Made by a program: the position numbers and the translations under genes. Source: Mesorhizobium shangrilense (GTDB taxonomy: Bacteria > Pseudomonadota > Alphaproteobacteria > Rhizobiales > Rhizobiaceae). From it: DNA of 64,000 nt. Of this stretch, positions 33,973 to 43,043 are shown in pieces. The stretch's first letter is position 1. Each line of letters starts with the position of its first letter. Location of the stretch: NCBI RefSeq assembly GCF_028826155.1, contig NZ_JAQGPN010000001.1:868001-932000 (forward strand), in the 5' to 3' direction. The notes beneath the pieces were generated by a model, which was not told the DNA's origin, ran no database searches, and saw only the letters and a program-made list of their open reading frames with translations.

Positions 33973-35037
33973 TCACCCGATCTTCGGGTCGAGCTCGCCG
34001 GACTTGTAGCGCTTCGCCATCTCGGAGACGGGGATCGACTTGATCTTCGAGGCATGGCCGGCGGTGCCGAACTCCTCGAAGCGCTGCTTGCAGAGCTTGG
34101 TCATCGCGACCATGGCCGGCTTCAGGTACTTGCGCGGATCGAACTCGCTCGGGTCCTCCGCCAGCACCTTGCGGATCTGGCCGGTCAGCGCCATGCGGTT
34201 GTCGGTGTCAATGTTGATCTTGCGCACGCCGTGCTTGATGCCGCGCTGGATCTCTTCGACCGGCACGCCCCAGGTCGGCTTCATCTTGCCGCCGTACTGG
34301 TTGATGATGTCCTGCAGGTCCTGCGGCACCGACGACGACCCGTGCATGACGAGATGCGTGTTCGGGAGCTTGCGGTGGATCTCCTCGATCACGTTCATCG
34401 CCAGCACCGCGCCGTCCGGCTTGCGGCTGAACTTGTAGGCGCCGTGGCTGGTGCCCATGGCGATCGCCAGCGCGTCGACCTTAGTTTCCTTGACGAACTT
34501 CACCGCCTCGTCGGGGTTCGTGAGCAACTGGTCGTGGGACAGCTTGCCCTCGAAGCCGTGCCCGTCTTCCTTCTCGCCCTCGCCGGTCTCCAAGCTGCCG
34601 AGCACGCCGAGCTCGCCCTCGACGGAAATGCCGCCGAGATGGGCCATGTCGACCACCGTCTTCGTCACGCCGACGTTGTAGTCCCAGTCGCCCGGGGTCT
34701 TGCCGTCGGCCTTCAGCGAGCCGTCCATCATCACCGACGTGAAGCCGGCCTGGATCGCCGTCATGCAGGTGCCCGGCTCGTTGCCGTGGTCGAGATGCAC
34801 GCAGACAGGGATGTGCGGATAGATCTCGGTGACGGCGTCCATCATGTGCTTCAGCATGATGTCGTTGGCATAGGAGCGCGCGCCGCGCGAGGCCTGCAGG
34901 ATCACCGGGGCGTCGACCGCGTCCGCCGCCTCCATGATGGCCAGCGCCTGCTCCATGTTGTTGATGTTGAAGGCGGGCACACCGTAGCCGTGTTCGGCAG
35001 CGTGATCGAGCAATTGTCTCAGCGTGATGCGGGCCAT
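33973..35037 (-). CDS. fba: Class II fructose-bisphosphate aldolase
   Basis: Zinc-dependent aldolase of glycolysis/gluconeogenesis, cleaving fructose 1,6-bisphosphate to triose phosphates. The 354 residues contain the zinc ligands in [13 protein letters not shown] (near 80-92), the [19 protein letters not shown] region, [12 protein letters not shown] near 250 and the substrate-binding [20 protein letters not shown] near 272. It is the long class IIA/CbbA-like form seen in alphaproteobacteria. ATG 35037 has GAGGAG nine bases upstream and matches [20 protein letters not shown]. It converges on the ABC operon and is divergent from the MDR gene at 35218. Confidence 0.95.
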   Translation of the reverse strand: MARITLRQLLDHAAEHGYGVPAFNINNMEQALAIMEAADAVDAPVILQASRGARSYANDIMLKHMMDAVTEIYPHIPVCVHLDHGNEPGTCMTAIQAGFTSVMMDGSLKADGKTPGDWDYNVGVTKTVVDMAHLGGISVEGELGVLGSLETGEGEKEDGHGFEGKLSHDQLLTNPDEAVKFVKETKVDALAIAMGTSHGAYKFSRKPDGAVLAMNVIEEIHRKLPNTHLVMHGSSSVPQDLQDIINQYGGKMKPTWGVPVEEIQRGIKHGVRKINIDTDNRMALTGQIRKVLAEDPSEFDPRKYLKPAMVAMTKLCKQRFEEFGTAGHASKIKSIPVSEMAKRYKSGELDPKIG

Positions 35038-35174
35038 GCAGAAATTCTCCTCGGTATACAATCGAGGCACGCCATAGGGCATATTTCATCCCTCTTCCAT
35101 AGAGCTTTTGAGCGCAGTCCGCTTGCGATCCGCCCCCGGCAGTGCGGACAGCCGGGGTTGCGGCCGCGCCGTGT

Positions 35175-35192
35175 TGGTGCGTAACTGCACCA
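35175..35192. promoter_or_regulatory. Inverted repeat in the fba/MDR divergent region
   Basis: TGGTGC and GCACCA form perfect six-base arms around GTAACT, 25 bases before the MDR start. It may be an operator for the divergent promoters; no regulator gene is adjacent. Confidence 0.35.
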
Positions 35193-35217
35193 GACCTGAT
35201 GAGATGGGCCGTATCCG

Positions 35218-36192
35218 ATGCCGACCTCCGAGGCTCTCTGGATAACAAGTCCCGGCAATTGCGAACTCGACGCGACAGGCTTCGAGACGCCCGCGGGATT
35301 TGTTGAGGTCGAGACGCTGTTCTCCGGGATCAGCCGCGGCGCCGAGGCGCTCGTGTTCAGGGGCGAGGTGCCGGAAACCGAATGGCAGCGCATGCGCTGT
35401 CCCCTGCAGGAGGGCGTGTTCGCCTTCCCAGTGAAGTATGGCTACGCGACGGTCGGCGTCGTCGAGGAAGGTCCCCACGAACTGCTCGACCGGACCGTCT
35501 TCGTGCTGCATCCGCACCAGGCGCGGTTTTCGGCGCCCGAATCCATGGCGGTCCCGCTCCCGAAGGAGGTCCCGGCGGCGCGCGCCGTTCTGGCAGCCAG
35601 CATGGAGACGGCGCTCAACATCGTCTGGGATGCGCGCGCCGCACCCGGTGACCGCATCGCCATCGTCGGCGCCGGCGTCATCGGCGCGCTGGCCGGATAC
35701 TTGTGCGCCCGTATTCCGGGGACCGAGGTGACGCTCGTCGACAAGAACCCGATGCGGGCCGCACTGGCAAGCACGCTGGGTTGCCGCTTCGCGCTGCCGC
35801 AGGACAGCCCCGAGGATTGCGACGTCGTCATCCACGCCAGCGCGAGCACGGCCGGTCTGGCGACCGCGCTTGCCGCGGCGGCAATGGAAGCGCGGGTGGT
35901 GGAGGCGAGCTGGTATGGCGCGAACCACGTAAGCGCACCGCTGGGCGCGGCCTTCCACAGTCGCCGTCTGCAGCTCGTGTCGTCACAGGTCGGGCATGTT
36001 CCCGCCGATCGCCGCGTGCGCTGGCCGAACCGGCGCAGGCTGAAGACGGCGCTTGGATTGCTCGCCGACGCCGGGCTGGACATCCTGATCAGCGGGGAGT
36101 CGGAATTTTCGCGGCTGCCCGCGCGCTACGCGGCGATCCTTGCCGATCCCGCAACGCTCTGCCACCGCGTCCGGTACGGCAGGACCCAATGA
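35218..36192 (+). CDS. Zinc-binding alcohol dehydrogenase (MDR) family protein
   Basis: A 324-residue MDR protein: a GroES-like N-terminal part ([20 protein letters not shown]), a NAD(P)-binding Rossmann motif [19 protein letters not shown] near 142, and [16 protein letters not shown] near 203. The usual catalytic zinc cysteine is absent, so this is one of the short, Zn-poor members. In rhizobial genomes relatives sit beside a pterin-synthase-like gene, and here too the stop overlaps (ATGA) the start of a pterin-synthase-like remnant. Substrate is unknown, and loss of the partner may have left this gene without its pathway. Confidence 0.82.
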   Translation: MPTSEALWITSPGNCELDATGFETPAGFVEVETLFSGISRGAEALVFRGEVPETEWQRMRCPLQEGVFAFPVKYGYATVGVVEEGPHELLDRTVFVLHPHQARFSAPESMAVPLPKEVPAARAVLAASMETALNIVWDARAAPGDRIAIVGAGVIGALAGYLCARIPGTEVTLVDKNPMRAALASTLGCRFALPQDSPEDCDVVIHASASTAGLATALAAAAMEARVVEASWYGANHVSAPLGAAFHSRRLQLVSSQVGHVPADRRVRWPNRRRLKTALGLLADAGLDILISGESEFSRLPARYAAILADPATLCHRVRYGRTQ

Positions 36193-36386
36193 AGGCGCAA
36201 GCAATGGTCGCAGTCGAGGTCCGCGACCACATCATGATCGCCCACAGCCTGGCATCGCCGGTGCTCGGGCCGGCGCAGGGGCTGCACGGCGCGACCTTCG
36301 TCGTCGACGCGGCCTTCTACACCGAGGATCTCGACGGGAACGGGCTGGTCGTGGATATCGGCCTGGCGACAGGCAGCGATTGCAAG
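36189..36386 (+). pseudogene. 6-pyruvoyl-tetrahydropterin synthase-like gene, 3' truncated
   Basis: About 61 codons match the N-terminal part of the rhizobial PTPS/QueD-like protein encoded next to this dehydrogenase: [40 protein letters not shown] and [12 protein letters not shown]. After LAT (about 36371) similarity stops; the frame runs on to 36719 but only as the antisense of the 36387-36674 gene and the start of the GcvT-like gene. PTPS proteins need the C-terminal half for the active site, so this is a dead remnant. The breakpoint lies between 36371 and 36387, where the convergent gene ends. Confidence 0.7.
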
Positions 36387-36674
36387 CTACGGTTCGACGC
36401 CCATCCGCTTCAGCCAGTTCTTCCCCGTGCCGCGGCCGCGCAGGATCGCCAGCGGGTCCTCGGCGTCGAGGCGCGAGCAGATGCGGTAGACCTCCAGCGT
36501 ATCCGCGCTCATCTCGCCGCGCCTGTAGAAGAACATCGCTGCCGCGTAGCGCGCCCGGCCGGACCACTCCTCGCCGAGCGGCGTGTTGACCAGCGCCCAG
36601 TTCTCCGCCACCTCCGCGTCACTGCCGGCGGCGGTCGCAGGCTCCTGGCCGCCCCGTCTCCTCTTCCGGTTCAT
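36387..36674 (-). CDS. Hypothetical protein, 95 aa, linked to the GcvT-like gene
   Basis: A soluble, Arg-rich small protein. The segments [21 protein letters not shown] and [19 protein letters not shown] look conserved, suggesting a real helical protein rather than chance coding. Its ATG (36674) follows the GcvT-like stop after one base, so it is translated from that transcript. No family is recognised; an accessory role for the GcvT-like enzyme is possible. Its 3' end abuts the broken pterin-synthase gene, the site of a past rearrangement. Confidence 0.65.
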   Translation of the reverse strand: MNRKRRRGGQEPATAAGSDAEVAENWALVNTPLGEEWSGRARYAAAMFFYRRGEMSADTLEVYRICSRLDAEDPLAILRGRGTGKNWLKRMGVEP

Positions 36675-36675
36675 C

Positions 36676-37884
36676 TCAGCGCTCGCCCGGAGGATTGGCA
36701 GTGCGGCGTTCGAGCTTGATGAAGGGCCTCGGCACGACCTTCGCCCGCTTCATGAGCTTCTGGTACTGCAGCTCGCGCAATGCGTAGATCTCCACCCAGA
36801 GATCGTCGGTCACGGCGTCGCCGAAAGGTCGCGCCAAGCTTGCGATGGCGATGTTGCGCTTCGCCATCGGCGACCAGATCGCCGCGCTGACCACCCCGGC
36901 TTCATGCACCTTGCGATGATAGACGATCGCGTGCTCGGCAGGAACGTTGCCCTCGATCTCCAGGCCGACCAGCACATGGCGCAGGGTGCGCTTCTGCCGT
37001 GCCTCGAGGATGGCGCGGCGTCCGTTGAAATGGCCCTTTCCGACGTCGACCATAAAGCCAAGCCCGATCTCGTCGGGCATGCGGACGCGGTCCTGCCGGA
37101 GCGCGTGTTCCGCGGTGACGAAATCCGCGTTGGCGACGATCAGCCCCGCCTCGATGCGGGCGCGGTTCAGCGCCGTGTAGCCGATGGCGCGTATGCCATG
37201 CAAAGCGCCCGCCTCGAACAGCCTGTCCCACAGCGACAGGGCATCCTCTGCCGGCACGAAAAGCTCGTAGCCGAGGTCGCCGGTGAAACCGGTGCGCGAG
37301 ATCGTCACCGTCGCGCCGTCGTGGGAGAACTCCGCGAGGTCGAAGATCTTGAGCTTCTCCACTCCGGCGAACCCCGCATCGCGCAGCACGGCGTAGGAGG
37401 TCGGACCCTGCAGCGCGAGGCCGGCCACCTCCTCGGTTTCTTCTGCGATCTCGACGTCAAGACCTTCGGCACTGTCGAGCAGCCAGGGCAGGTGCCGCTC
37501 CTGGCAGCACAGTCGGAAGCGGGTCGGCGAGAGCCGGAAGAGCGTGCCGTCGTCCAGCACATGGCCCTCGTCGTCGCACCATGCGGTGTAGTGGACGCGC
37601 CCGGGCCTGAGCTTCGTCACGTCGCGCAGGGTGACCTTGTTGCACAGCGCCTCCGCGTCCGGTCCCTCGATCCGGTATTTCACCATCGGCGAGATGTCGA
37701 ACACCGCCGCCTGGCTGCGGATGGCGAAATACTCGAGCTCTTCGTCCCACAGCGAATGCGGCGCGCGATAGCCGCCCCATGAATACCAGTCGTTGGTCCT
37801 GGCCAGCGCGTCGATGCGCGGCTGGAACGGCGTGCCCAGGCGGAGCGTGCGGAAGTGGAGCTGGGCGGGGGTGTGGGCGGTCAT
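36676..37884 (-). CDS. GcvT-like aminomethyltransferase family protein (demethylase-type)
   Basis: The 402-residue protein has the GcvT fold: an N-terminal [22 protein letters not shown], the [22 protein letters not shown] segment near 60-80, [12 protein letters not shown] near 160, [20 protein letters not shown] near 188-207 and a GcvT_C barrel. Lone GcvT-like proteins of this kind, such as dimethylglycine- or DMSP-type demethylases, transfer a methyl or methylene group to tetrahydrofolate. No glycine-cleavage partners (GcvH/P) are present. Start 37884 has AAGGAGG nine bases upstream, the best ribosome site here. Its neighbours are amine- and methyl-related enzymes. Confidence 0.85.
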   Translation of the reverse strand: MTAHTPAQLHFRTLRLGTPFQPRIDALARTNDWYSWGGYRAPHSLWDEELEYFAIRSQAAVFDISPMVKYRIEGPDAEALCNKVTLRDVTKLRPGRVHYTAWCDDEGHVLDDGTLFRLSPTRFRLCCQERHLPWLLDSAEGLDVEIAEETEEVAGLALQGPTSYAVLRDAGFAGVEKLKIFDLAEFSHDGATVTISRTGFTGDLGYELFVPAEDALSLWDRLFEAGALHGIRAIGYTALNRARIEAGLIVANADFVTAEHALRQDRVRMPDEIGLGFMVDVGKGHFNGRRAILEARQKRTLRHVLVGLEIEGNVPAEHAIVYHRKVHEAGVVSAAIWSPMAKRNIAIASLARPFGDAVTDDLWVEIYALRELQYQKLMKRAKVVPRPFIKLERRTANPPGER

Positions 37885-37976
37885 GAGAGACACCTCCTTG
37901 CCCTGCCGGTTCCCCCCTCTGGCCTGCCTTCTCCCTTGTAGCCGCGGGCAACGAAACGACAGGTGGACACCGCCTT

Positions 37977-38109
37977 CCCCCACTCCGGCCCTTCGGGCCA
38001 CCTCTCCCCCCTCCGGAGGGAGAGCAAGGGAGCGCGACAGGCCGGCCGGCGCTTCCTCTCCCCCGTCGATCGGGGGAGAGGTGGTCTGCAAAGCAGACCG
38101 GAGTGGGGG
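37977..38109. repeat. GC-rich palindromic repeat, family C copy 2
   Basis: The outer arms CCCCCACTCCGG and CCGGAGTGGGGG are perfect complements. Inner hairpins include CGGCCCTTCGGGCC-like and TCTGCAAAGCAGA stems. It lies between the 5' end of the GcvT-like gene and the 3' end of the CrtI-like gene, in the 295-base gap 37885-38179, which holds nothing else evident. Confidence 0.8.
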
Positions 38110-38179
38110 TCGACTGCTGGGTCCACAATGGTCGTCCTATGACGAGGCATACTCTCCGAGGCAGGAAAGCCGAACGTCA

Positions 38180-39754
38180 TCACCCCTTCCTCCCCAGTAC
38201 CCGACGCGCCGCATTCAGCCCCGGCACGCCCGAAATCCCACCTCCCGGATGCGAACCCGCGCCGCACAGGAACAGTCCCTCAACTGGCGTCTCGTAGCCC
38301 GACCAGCCGGACACCGGGCGCGACATCAGCATCTGGTCGGCCTGCAGCTCGCCATGGTGCCAGTGGCCGCCGGGCATCAGGTAGCGCGCCTCGATGTCGG
38401 CGGGCGTCAGCAGTTCCGAGTGCAGCACCGACGCGCCGACCCCCGGCGCATGCGCCTCGAGCTGCGCCATGATCGCGGCCATGAGCTTCGGCTTGCCCGT
38501 CTCCCAGCCCTCCTTCAGCGCATAGGGCGCGAACTGCACGTTGGCGGAAAGCACGCACTTGCCTTCCGGCGCCAGCGAAGGATCGATGAGGCTGGGCAGC
38601 GTGATCTCCATCACAGGCTCGGGCGAAAACTCGCCGTACTTGGCCGGGTTGAACGCGCGCTCGACATGGTCGGCGGAGGGCGCGATCACCAGGCGCCCGG
38701 CACGGAACTGCGACGGCAGTCCCGGGAACTCGGGAACCCGGTCGAGCGCAAGGTGCAGCTTCGCCACGTTCCCCTTCATGCGGATGTTCTTCAGCTTGCT
38801 CACGAAGCCGGTGTCGAGCTGGCGCGCCCCGACGAGTTCGAGGAAGGTTGAGCGCGGATTGATCGCCGAGATCACGGTCTTCGCGCTCACCTCCTCTCCC
38901 GAGGCGAGCGCCACGCCGGTGGCGCGCCCGTTTTCGACGAGAACGCGTTCGGCGACGGCATTGCAGCGGACAGTCACGCCCGCCGCGGCGGCGGCCGAAC
39001 GCAGCGCCTCGACGACCGCACCCATGCCGCCCTTCGGCACGATGCATGCACCCGGCGCCCCGGCGATCTCTCCCGCCAGCCGATAGTAGAGGCCGAGCAG
39101 CGACGTCGGCGAACGCGGTCCGAGATGGCTGCCGAGCACGGCGTCGAAGGCGAGCAGGCCGCGCAGGCGATCATCCGTCAGATGCTCGTCCAGGACATCG
39201 GTAACGTTCATCAGCAGCATGCGCAGGAAGTCGCGCATGTCCTCGCGGCCGAGACGCCTGAGCGAGAGGCCGATTTTGGCCAGCCCCGCAGTCTCGCCGA
39301 GCGACATGCCCCACAGGTCCGGAGGACAGCGCGCGAGCAGTGGTTTCAGGATTCCCGCATAGCGGATCAGTTGCGCCCGCAGTCCCTGCCAGGCCTTGTC
39401 TTCCGCGGCCGTCGCCCCGGTCAGGCTCTCGCCATAGGCGCCGTGCAGCGTCAGCGGCGATCCCGTCGCGGAAAGGACAGCCGTGGGCGCGGCGTCGGCC
39501 ATGCGCAGGCGCAGGCCATGCGCCTCGAGATCGAGCGCCCGGACCACCTCCGGGTGGAGAAGGGTGAGCACATGCGCCGTCGAGGCGCGGAACCCGGGCG
39601 CGAATTCCTCCGTCCACGCCGGACCGCCCAGAAACTTTGCTGCCTCCAGCACGACCACCTTGCGCCCGTCCTTGGCCAGCACGGTGGCTGCGACCAGGCC
39701 GTTGTGCCCGCCGCCGATGACGGCGACGTCCCAGATGGCATCACACGACGTCAT
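38180..39754 (-). CDS. CrtI/phytoene-desaturase-like FAD oxidoreductase (second of pair)
   Basis: A 524-residue flavoprotein with an N-terminal FAD motif VAVIGGGHNGLVAATVLAKDG (residues 10-30) and a C-terminal PVEGLFLCGAGSHPGGGISGVPG near 490-512, both typical of the CrtI/NAD(P)-FAD (COG1233) group. There is no carotenoid pathway nearby and the gene is paired with a paralogue that it overlaps by 14 bases, so it is not a phytoene desaturase in practice. COG1233 enzymes act on diverse substrates; here an amine or aromatic substrate is suggested by the neighbours only. Confidence 0.85.
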   Translation of the reverse strand: MTSCDAIWDVAVIGGGHNGLVAATVLAKDGRKVVVLEAAKFLGGPAWTEEFAPGFRASTAHVLTLLHPEVVRALDLEAHGLRLRMADAAPTAVLSATGSPLTLHGAYGESLTGATAAEDKAWQGLRAQLIRYAGILKPLLARCPPDLWGMSLGETAGLAKIGLSLRRLGREDMRDFLRMLLMNVTDVLDEHLTDDRLRGLLAFDAVLGSHLGPRSPTSLLGLYYRLAGEIAGAPGACIVPKGGMGAVVEALRSAAAAAGVTVRCNAVAERVLVENGRATGVALASGEEVSAKTVISAINPRSTFLELVGARQLDTGFVSKLKNIRMKGNVAKLHLALDRVPEFPGLPSQFRAGRLVIAPSADHVERAFNPAKYGEFSPEPVMEITLPSLIDPSLAPEGKCVLSANVQFAPYALKEGWETGKPKLMAAIMAQLEAHAPGVGASVLHSELLTPADIEARYLMPGGHWHHGELQADQMLMSRPVSGWSGYETPVEGLFLCGAGSHPGGGISGVPGLNAARRVLGRKG

Positions 39755-41360
39755 GGGCAGGGCTCATGTGACGCGCGGGCCTGGCTAGGTCGCGCAGGAT
39801 CTCGGCGGCGGCATTGCGCCCCGGCGCGCCCATCACGCCGCCGCCCGGATGGGTAGACGAGCCGCACATGTAGAGGCCGCCGATCGGCGAGCGGTACTGC
39901 GCATAGCCGGGCACCGGCCGGTTGAAGAGCAGCTGGTCGAAGGTGAGCTCGCCCTGGAAGATGTTGCCCTCGGTCAAGCCGACCTCAGCCTCGATCTCGC
40001 GCGGCGTTCGCACCTCCATGTGCACGATGCGATCCCTGAAACCCGGCGAATAGTCGGCGATCTGGGCGATCACGCTCTCGGCGAAGCCGTCGCGGTCGGC
40101 GGCCGTCCATTCGCGCCCTTCGACCTTGGGCGGCGCGTATTGCACGAAGCAGCTCATGAAGTGTTTTCCGGGTGCGGCCATGGTCGGGTCGAGCGTCGTC
40201 GGGATCACCATGTCCAGGAACGGGTCGGCCGACCAGCGGCCCGCCTTCCAGTCGTCATAGGCGCGCTCCATGCGCTCCACCGAGTCGGTGAAATGCATGT
40301 CGCCGCGCAGGCAGGGCGAGTCGGAAGGCAGCGCCGGGAACTCCGGCATCGAGTCCAGCGCGATGTTGACCTTGCCCGACGAGCCGCGGATCTTGAAGTT
40401 TCTTACCCGGCGCAGGAAGGTCGCCGGGAGCTCCCTTTCCTCGACGAGCTTCAGGAAGGTGCGCTTCACGTCCGCGTTCGAGACGACCAGCTTGCCGAAG
40501 ACCTCCTCGCCGCCGGCCAGCACGACTCCCTTCGCGCGACCGTTCCTCACCAGCACCCGTTCGACCTCCGCTCCCGTGCGGATAGTGCCGCCCGAGGCGC
40601 GGAACGAATCCGCCAGCGCCTTCGTCACCGCCCCCATGCCACCGCGGGCGTAGCCCCAGGCGCCGACGGACCCGTCCACCTCGCCCATGTAGTGGTGCAG
40701 CAGCACGTAGGCGGTGCCGGGCGACATCGGGCCGAGCGCGGTGCCGATGATCCCCGACAGCGCGAAGTTCGCCTTGATGACGTCGGTTTCGAAATACTCG
40801 TCCAGGAAATCCGAGATCGACATCGTCCAGAAGCGCAGCGTCAGCGCCATCTCCTCGGCCTTCATGCCGGCGAATTTTCTGACGAGGAAGATCAGCTCGC
40901 CGATATCGCGCGGCCGGAAGCTGGTCGGGTCCGGCGCCGTGCGCATCAGGAGCGGCTGGATGAAACGGCACTGTCGCGTGACGTCGCGGGCGTAACGCTC
41001 GTAGGCTTCGGCATCGCGTTTCGAGAACCGCGCGAACTCGCGCCGGTGCGCATCGTGGTCGCGGTAGTTGGCGAGATAGTCGCCGTCGCGGGTGAAGACC
41101 GCGCCGCCCTCGTAGGAGATCACCTGCAGGCCGAAGCGCGGCAGTTCGAGGTCGCGCATGATCTCCGGCCGGAACAGCGAACAGACATAGGAGCAGTTCG
41201 AGTAGAGGAAGCCCGGTGCGAGCTCGCGGCTGGTCGCCGCCCCGCCGACCCAGTCGTTCTTCTCGACCACCAGCACATCCAGCCCCGCCCGCTGCAGGTA
41301 GCAGGCGTTGACCAGTCCGTTGTGACCGCCGCCGATGACGATTGCGTCCCAGGTCTTCAT
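39741..41360 (-). CDS. CrtI/phytoene-desaturase-like FAD oxidoreductase (first of pair)
   Basis: The 539-residue product has AIVIGGGHNGLVNACYLQRAG near the N-terminus and IGGLYMCGSSTHPGGGVMGAPG near the C-terminus. It is clearly paralogous to the downstream gene over the whole length, so the pair arose by duplication and may form a heteromer. ATG 41360 is preferred over an upstream GTG because the family starts with MKTWDAIVIGGG-like sequences. The promoter region shared with the divergent methyltransferase gene carries the BetI-like palindrome at 41428-41437. Confidence 0.85.
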   Translation of the reverse strand: MKTWDAIVIGGGHNGLVNACYLQRAGLDVLVVEKNDWVGGAATSRELAPGFLYSNCSYVCSLFRPEIMRDLELPRFGLQVISYEGGAVFTRDGDYLANYRDHDAHRREFARFSKRDAEAYERYARDVTRQCRFIQPLLMRTAPDPTSFRPRDIGELIFLVRKFAGMKAEEMALTLRFWTMSISDFLDEYFETDVIKANFALSGIIGTALGPMSPGTAYVLLHHYMGEVDGSVGAWGYARGGMGAVTKALADSFRASGGTIRTGAEVERVLVRNGRAKGVVLAGGEEVFGKLVVSNADVKRTFLKLVEERELPATFLRRVRNFKIRGSSGKVNIALDSMPEFPALPSDSPCLRGDMHFTDSVERMERAYDDWKAGRWSADPFLDMVIPTTLDPTMAAPGKHFMSCFVQYAPPKVEGREWTAADRDGFAESVIAQIADYSPGFRDRIVHMEVRTPREIEAEVGLTEGNIFQGELTFDQLLFNRPVPGYAQYRSPIGGLYMCGSSTHPGGGVMGAPGRNAAAEILRDLARPARHMSPAHDVV

Positions 41361-41427
41361 GTCCCGAGGGTCCTTCCCCTGCCGAGAATTTCGCACGGAT
41401 CATAAAAGTTTGTCCAGCCGTATTGAA

Positions 41428-41437
41428 TGAACGTTCA
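41428..41437. promoter_or_regulatory. BetI-like operator core between the divergent FAD oxidoreductase and methyltransferase genes
   Basis: TGAACGTTCA is a perfect palindrome inside ATTGAATGAACGTTCAAC, which resembles BetI sites of choline-betaine operons. On the minus strand TATGAT (41399-41404) is a good -10 hexamer with a weak -35 (TTCAAT) 17 bases upstream, so the palindrome lies next to that promoter. The BetI-like regulator at 42328-43020 is the likely ligand-responsive partner. Confidence 0.6.
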
Positions 41438-41511
41438 ACAAATTCGCGTTGCGTTCCGTAACGGATGCGCTAGGCTTCGTCAGCCAAAGCCGCGGTTGGA
41501 ACGCAGCACCG

Positions 41512-42300
41512 ATGACGACCGGCGCCGGACCAGAGTACGACGACACCGCCATCCGTTTCCTGGAGGCGCTGTGGGGCGAGGGCTATTTGTCGCCCGGAGG
41601 ATCCGAGGAGGTCGACCGCGTCGTCGAGGGGCTGCACCTTGAGGCGAAGCACATCCTCGACATCGGCTGCGGCGCAGGCGGCATCACCCTTCATCTGGTC
41701 CGGCGCCATGGCGCGGGGCGAGTGACCGGCTATGACGTCGAGGCGCCGGTCATCCTGGCCGCGCGCCAGCGTGCGTCCCGGTCGGACATGGCGGACAGGC
41801 TGGATTTCGTGCTTGGCGCGCCCGGAGCCCTTCCCTTCGTGGACGCGCAGTTCGACATGGTCTTCTCCAAGGACGCGATTCTGCACGTGCCCGACAAGGA
41901 CGCGCTGTTCACCGAGGTGTTCCGCGTGCTGAAGCCGGGCGGCGTCTTCGCCGCGAGCGACTGGCTGATCGGCCATGACGGACAGCCCTCCGCGGAGATG
42001 ATCGCTTACGTAGCAGCTGAAGGCCTTTCCTTCAGCATGGCTTCGCCCGCGCGCTACCGGCTGGCGATGGAACGCGCCGGCTTCACAGACATTTCCATCT
42101 CGGACCGCAACGGCTGGTATCGCACAGCCGCACGCGCTGAACTGGATCGCCTCAAGGGCCCGCTCTACGGGAGCGTGTGCGCGGCCGTCGGGAAGGAATA
42201 TGTCGACAAGAACATCCGCACCTGGGAAGCGATGCAGAAGGTGCTTGACAGCGGGGAGCACCGGCCCACTCATCTGCGCGCATGGAAGCCGGGGCGGTAG
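41512..42300 (+). CDS. SAM-dependent methyltransferase, phosphoethanolamine/sarcosine N-methyltransferase-like
   Basis: A 262-residue class I methyltransferase: motif [22 protein letters not shown] near 47, [16 protein letters not shown] near 73, [35 protein letters not shown] near 118-152. The [10 protein letters not shown] pattern is like that of phosphoethanolamine and glycine-betaine methyltransferases. ATG 41512 gives the normal length. It starts an operon with the BetI-like regulator, a polyamine-type binding protein and an amine oxidase, and is divergent from the CrtI-like pair. An N-methylated amine as substrate or product fits the cluster. Confidence 0.78.
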   Translation: MTTGAGPEYDDTAIRFLEALWGEGYLSPGGSEEVDRVVEGLHLEAKHILDIGCGAGGITLHLVRRHGAGRVTGYDVEAPVILAARQRASRSDMADRLDFVLGAPGALPFVDAQFDMVFSKDAILHVPDKDALFTEVFRVLKPGGVFAASDWLIGHDGQPSAEMIAYVAAEGLSFSMASPARYRLAMERAGFTDISISDRNGWYRTAARAELDRLKGPLYGSVCAAVGKEYVDKNIRTWEAMQKVLDSGEHRPTHLRAWKPGR

Positions 42301-42327
42301 CCGGCCATGTGGAGATCGCCGGGGCAG

Positions 42328-43020
42328 ATGAAGACGCCAGCGCCGAAGACGGCAGCCGAACCGGACGCCAGGCCCGACGCCGAGCGGCGGGGCCGCAAGG
42401 CGTCGAAGGAAACCCGCCGCCAGCAGCTCATCGAGGCGACCATCGACTCGCTTGCGAAGCGCGGCTACTCCGAGACGACCATGGCCGACGTCGCCGACGG
42501 CGCCGGCCTGTCGCGCGGCATCGTCAACTTCCATTTCGAGAGCAAGGAGAAGCTGCTCGTCGCCACGCTGCAGTACATGGCGGACGAGTATGCCGCGCAC
42601 TGGCGCGCTGCGCTGCTCAAGGGCGGCACCGAGCCGGCCACCCAGCTCATGGCGCTGGTCACCGCCGACTTCGACCGCACGATCTGCAACAGGCGCAAGC
42701 TGGCCGCCTGGTGCGCCTTCTGGGGCGAGGCCAAGTCGCGGCCCACCTACCAGGCGCTGTGCGGCGCGCGCGACGAGGCCTACCAGCTGCAGATCATCGA
42801 GATTTGCCGCCGGCTGAAGGACGAAGGCGGCTACGCCTACGATCCGTTCACGACCGCGCTCGGGCTGAGCGCGATGCTGGAGGGGCTGTGGCTGAGGCTG
42901 ATGATGGGCACCGAGGAGGTGACGCGCGAGATCGCGCTCCGCGCCGCGCACGAACATCTCGCCTCGGTCTTCCCGCGACACTATCCACGCACGACGGCGC
43001 GGCAGATCGAGATCGCATAG
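42328..43020 (+). CDS. TetR-family regulator of the BetI type
   Basis: The 230-residue protein resembles BetI, the choline-sensing repressor, over its whole length: RRQQLIEATIDSLAKRGYSE (residues 28-47), ADVADGAGLSRGIVNFHFES helix-turn-helix near 52-71, then WRAALLKGG, LMALVTADFDRTICNRRKLA and WCAFWGEAKSRPTYQALCGA. An N-terminal extension of about 25 residues, rich in Ala/Pro/Lys, precedes the BetI-like part. No bet genes lie nearby, so it may respond to a different quaternary amine. It sits in the operon it probably controls. The start is uncertain between 42307 and 42328. Confidence 0.85.
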   Translation: MKTPAPKTAAEPDARPDAERRGRKASKETRRQQLIEATIDSLAKRGYSETTMADVADGAGLSRGIVNFHFESKEKLLVATLQYMADEYAAHWRAALLKGGTEPATQLMALVTADFDRTICNRRKLAAWCAFWGEAKSRPTYQALCGARDEAYQLQIIEICRRLKDEGGYAYDPFTTALGLSAMLEGLWLRLMMGTEEVTREIALRAAHEHLASVFPRHYPRTTARQIEIA

Positions 43021-43043
43021 CCAGGAACGGGGGGAGGACCGAG

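Noticed and set aside
36387..36719. C-terminal half of the pterin-synthase-like frame as a real protein
   Set aside because: It is antisense to a coupled, conserved-looking gene and has no similarity to the family after about 36371.
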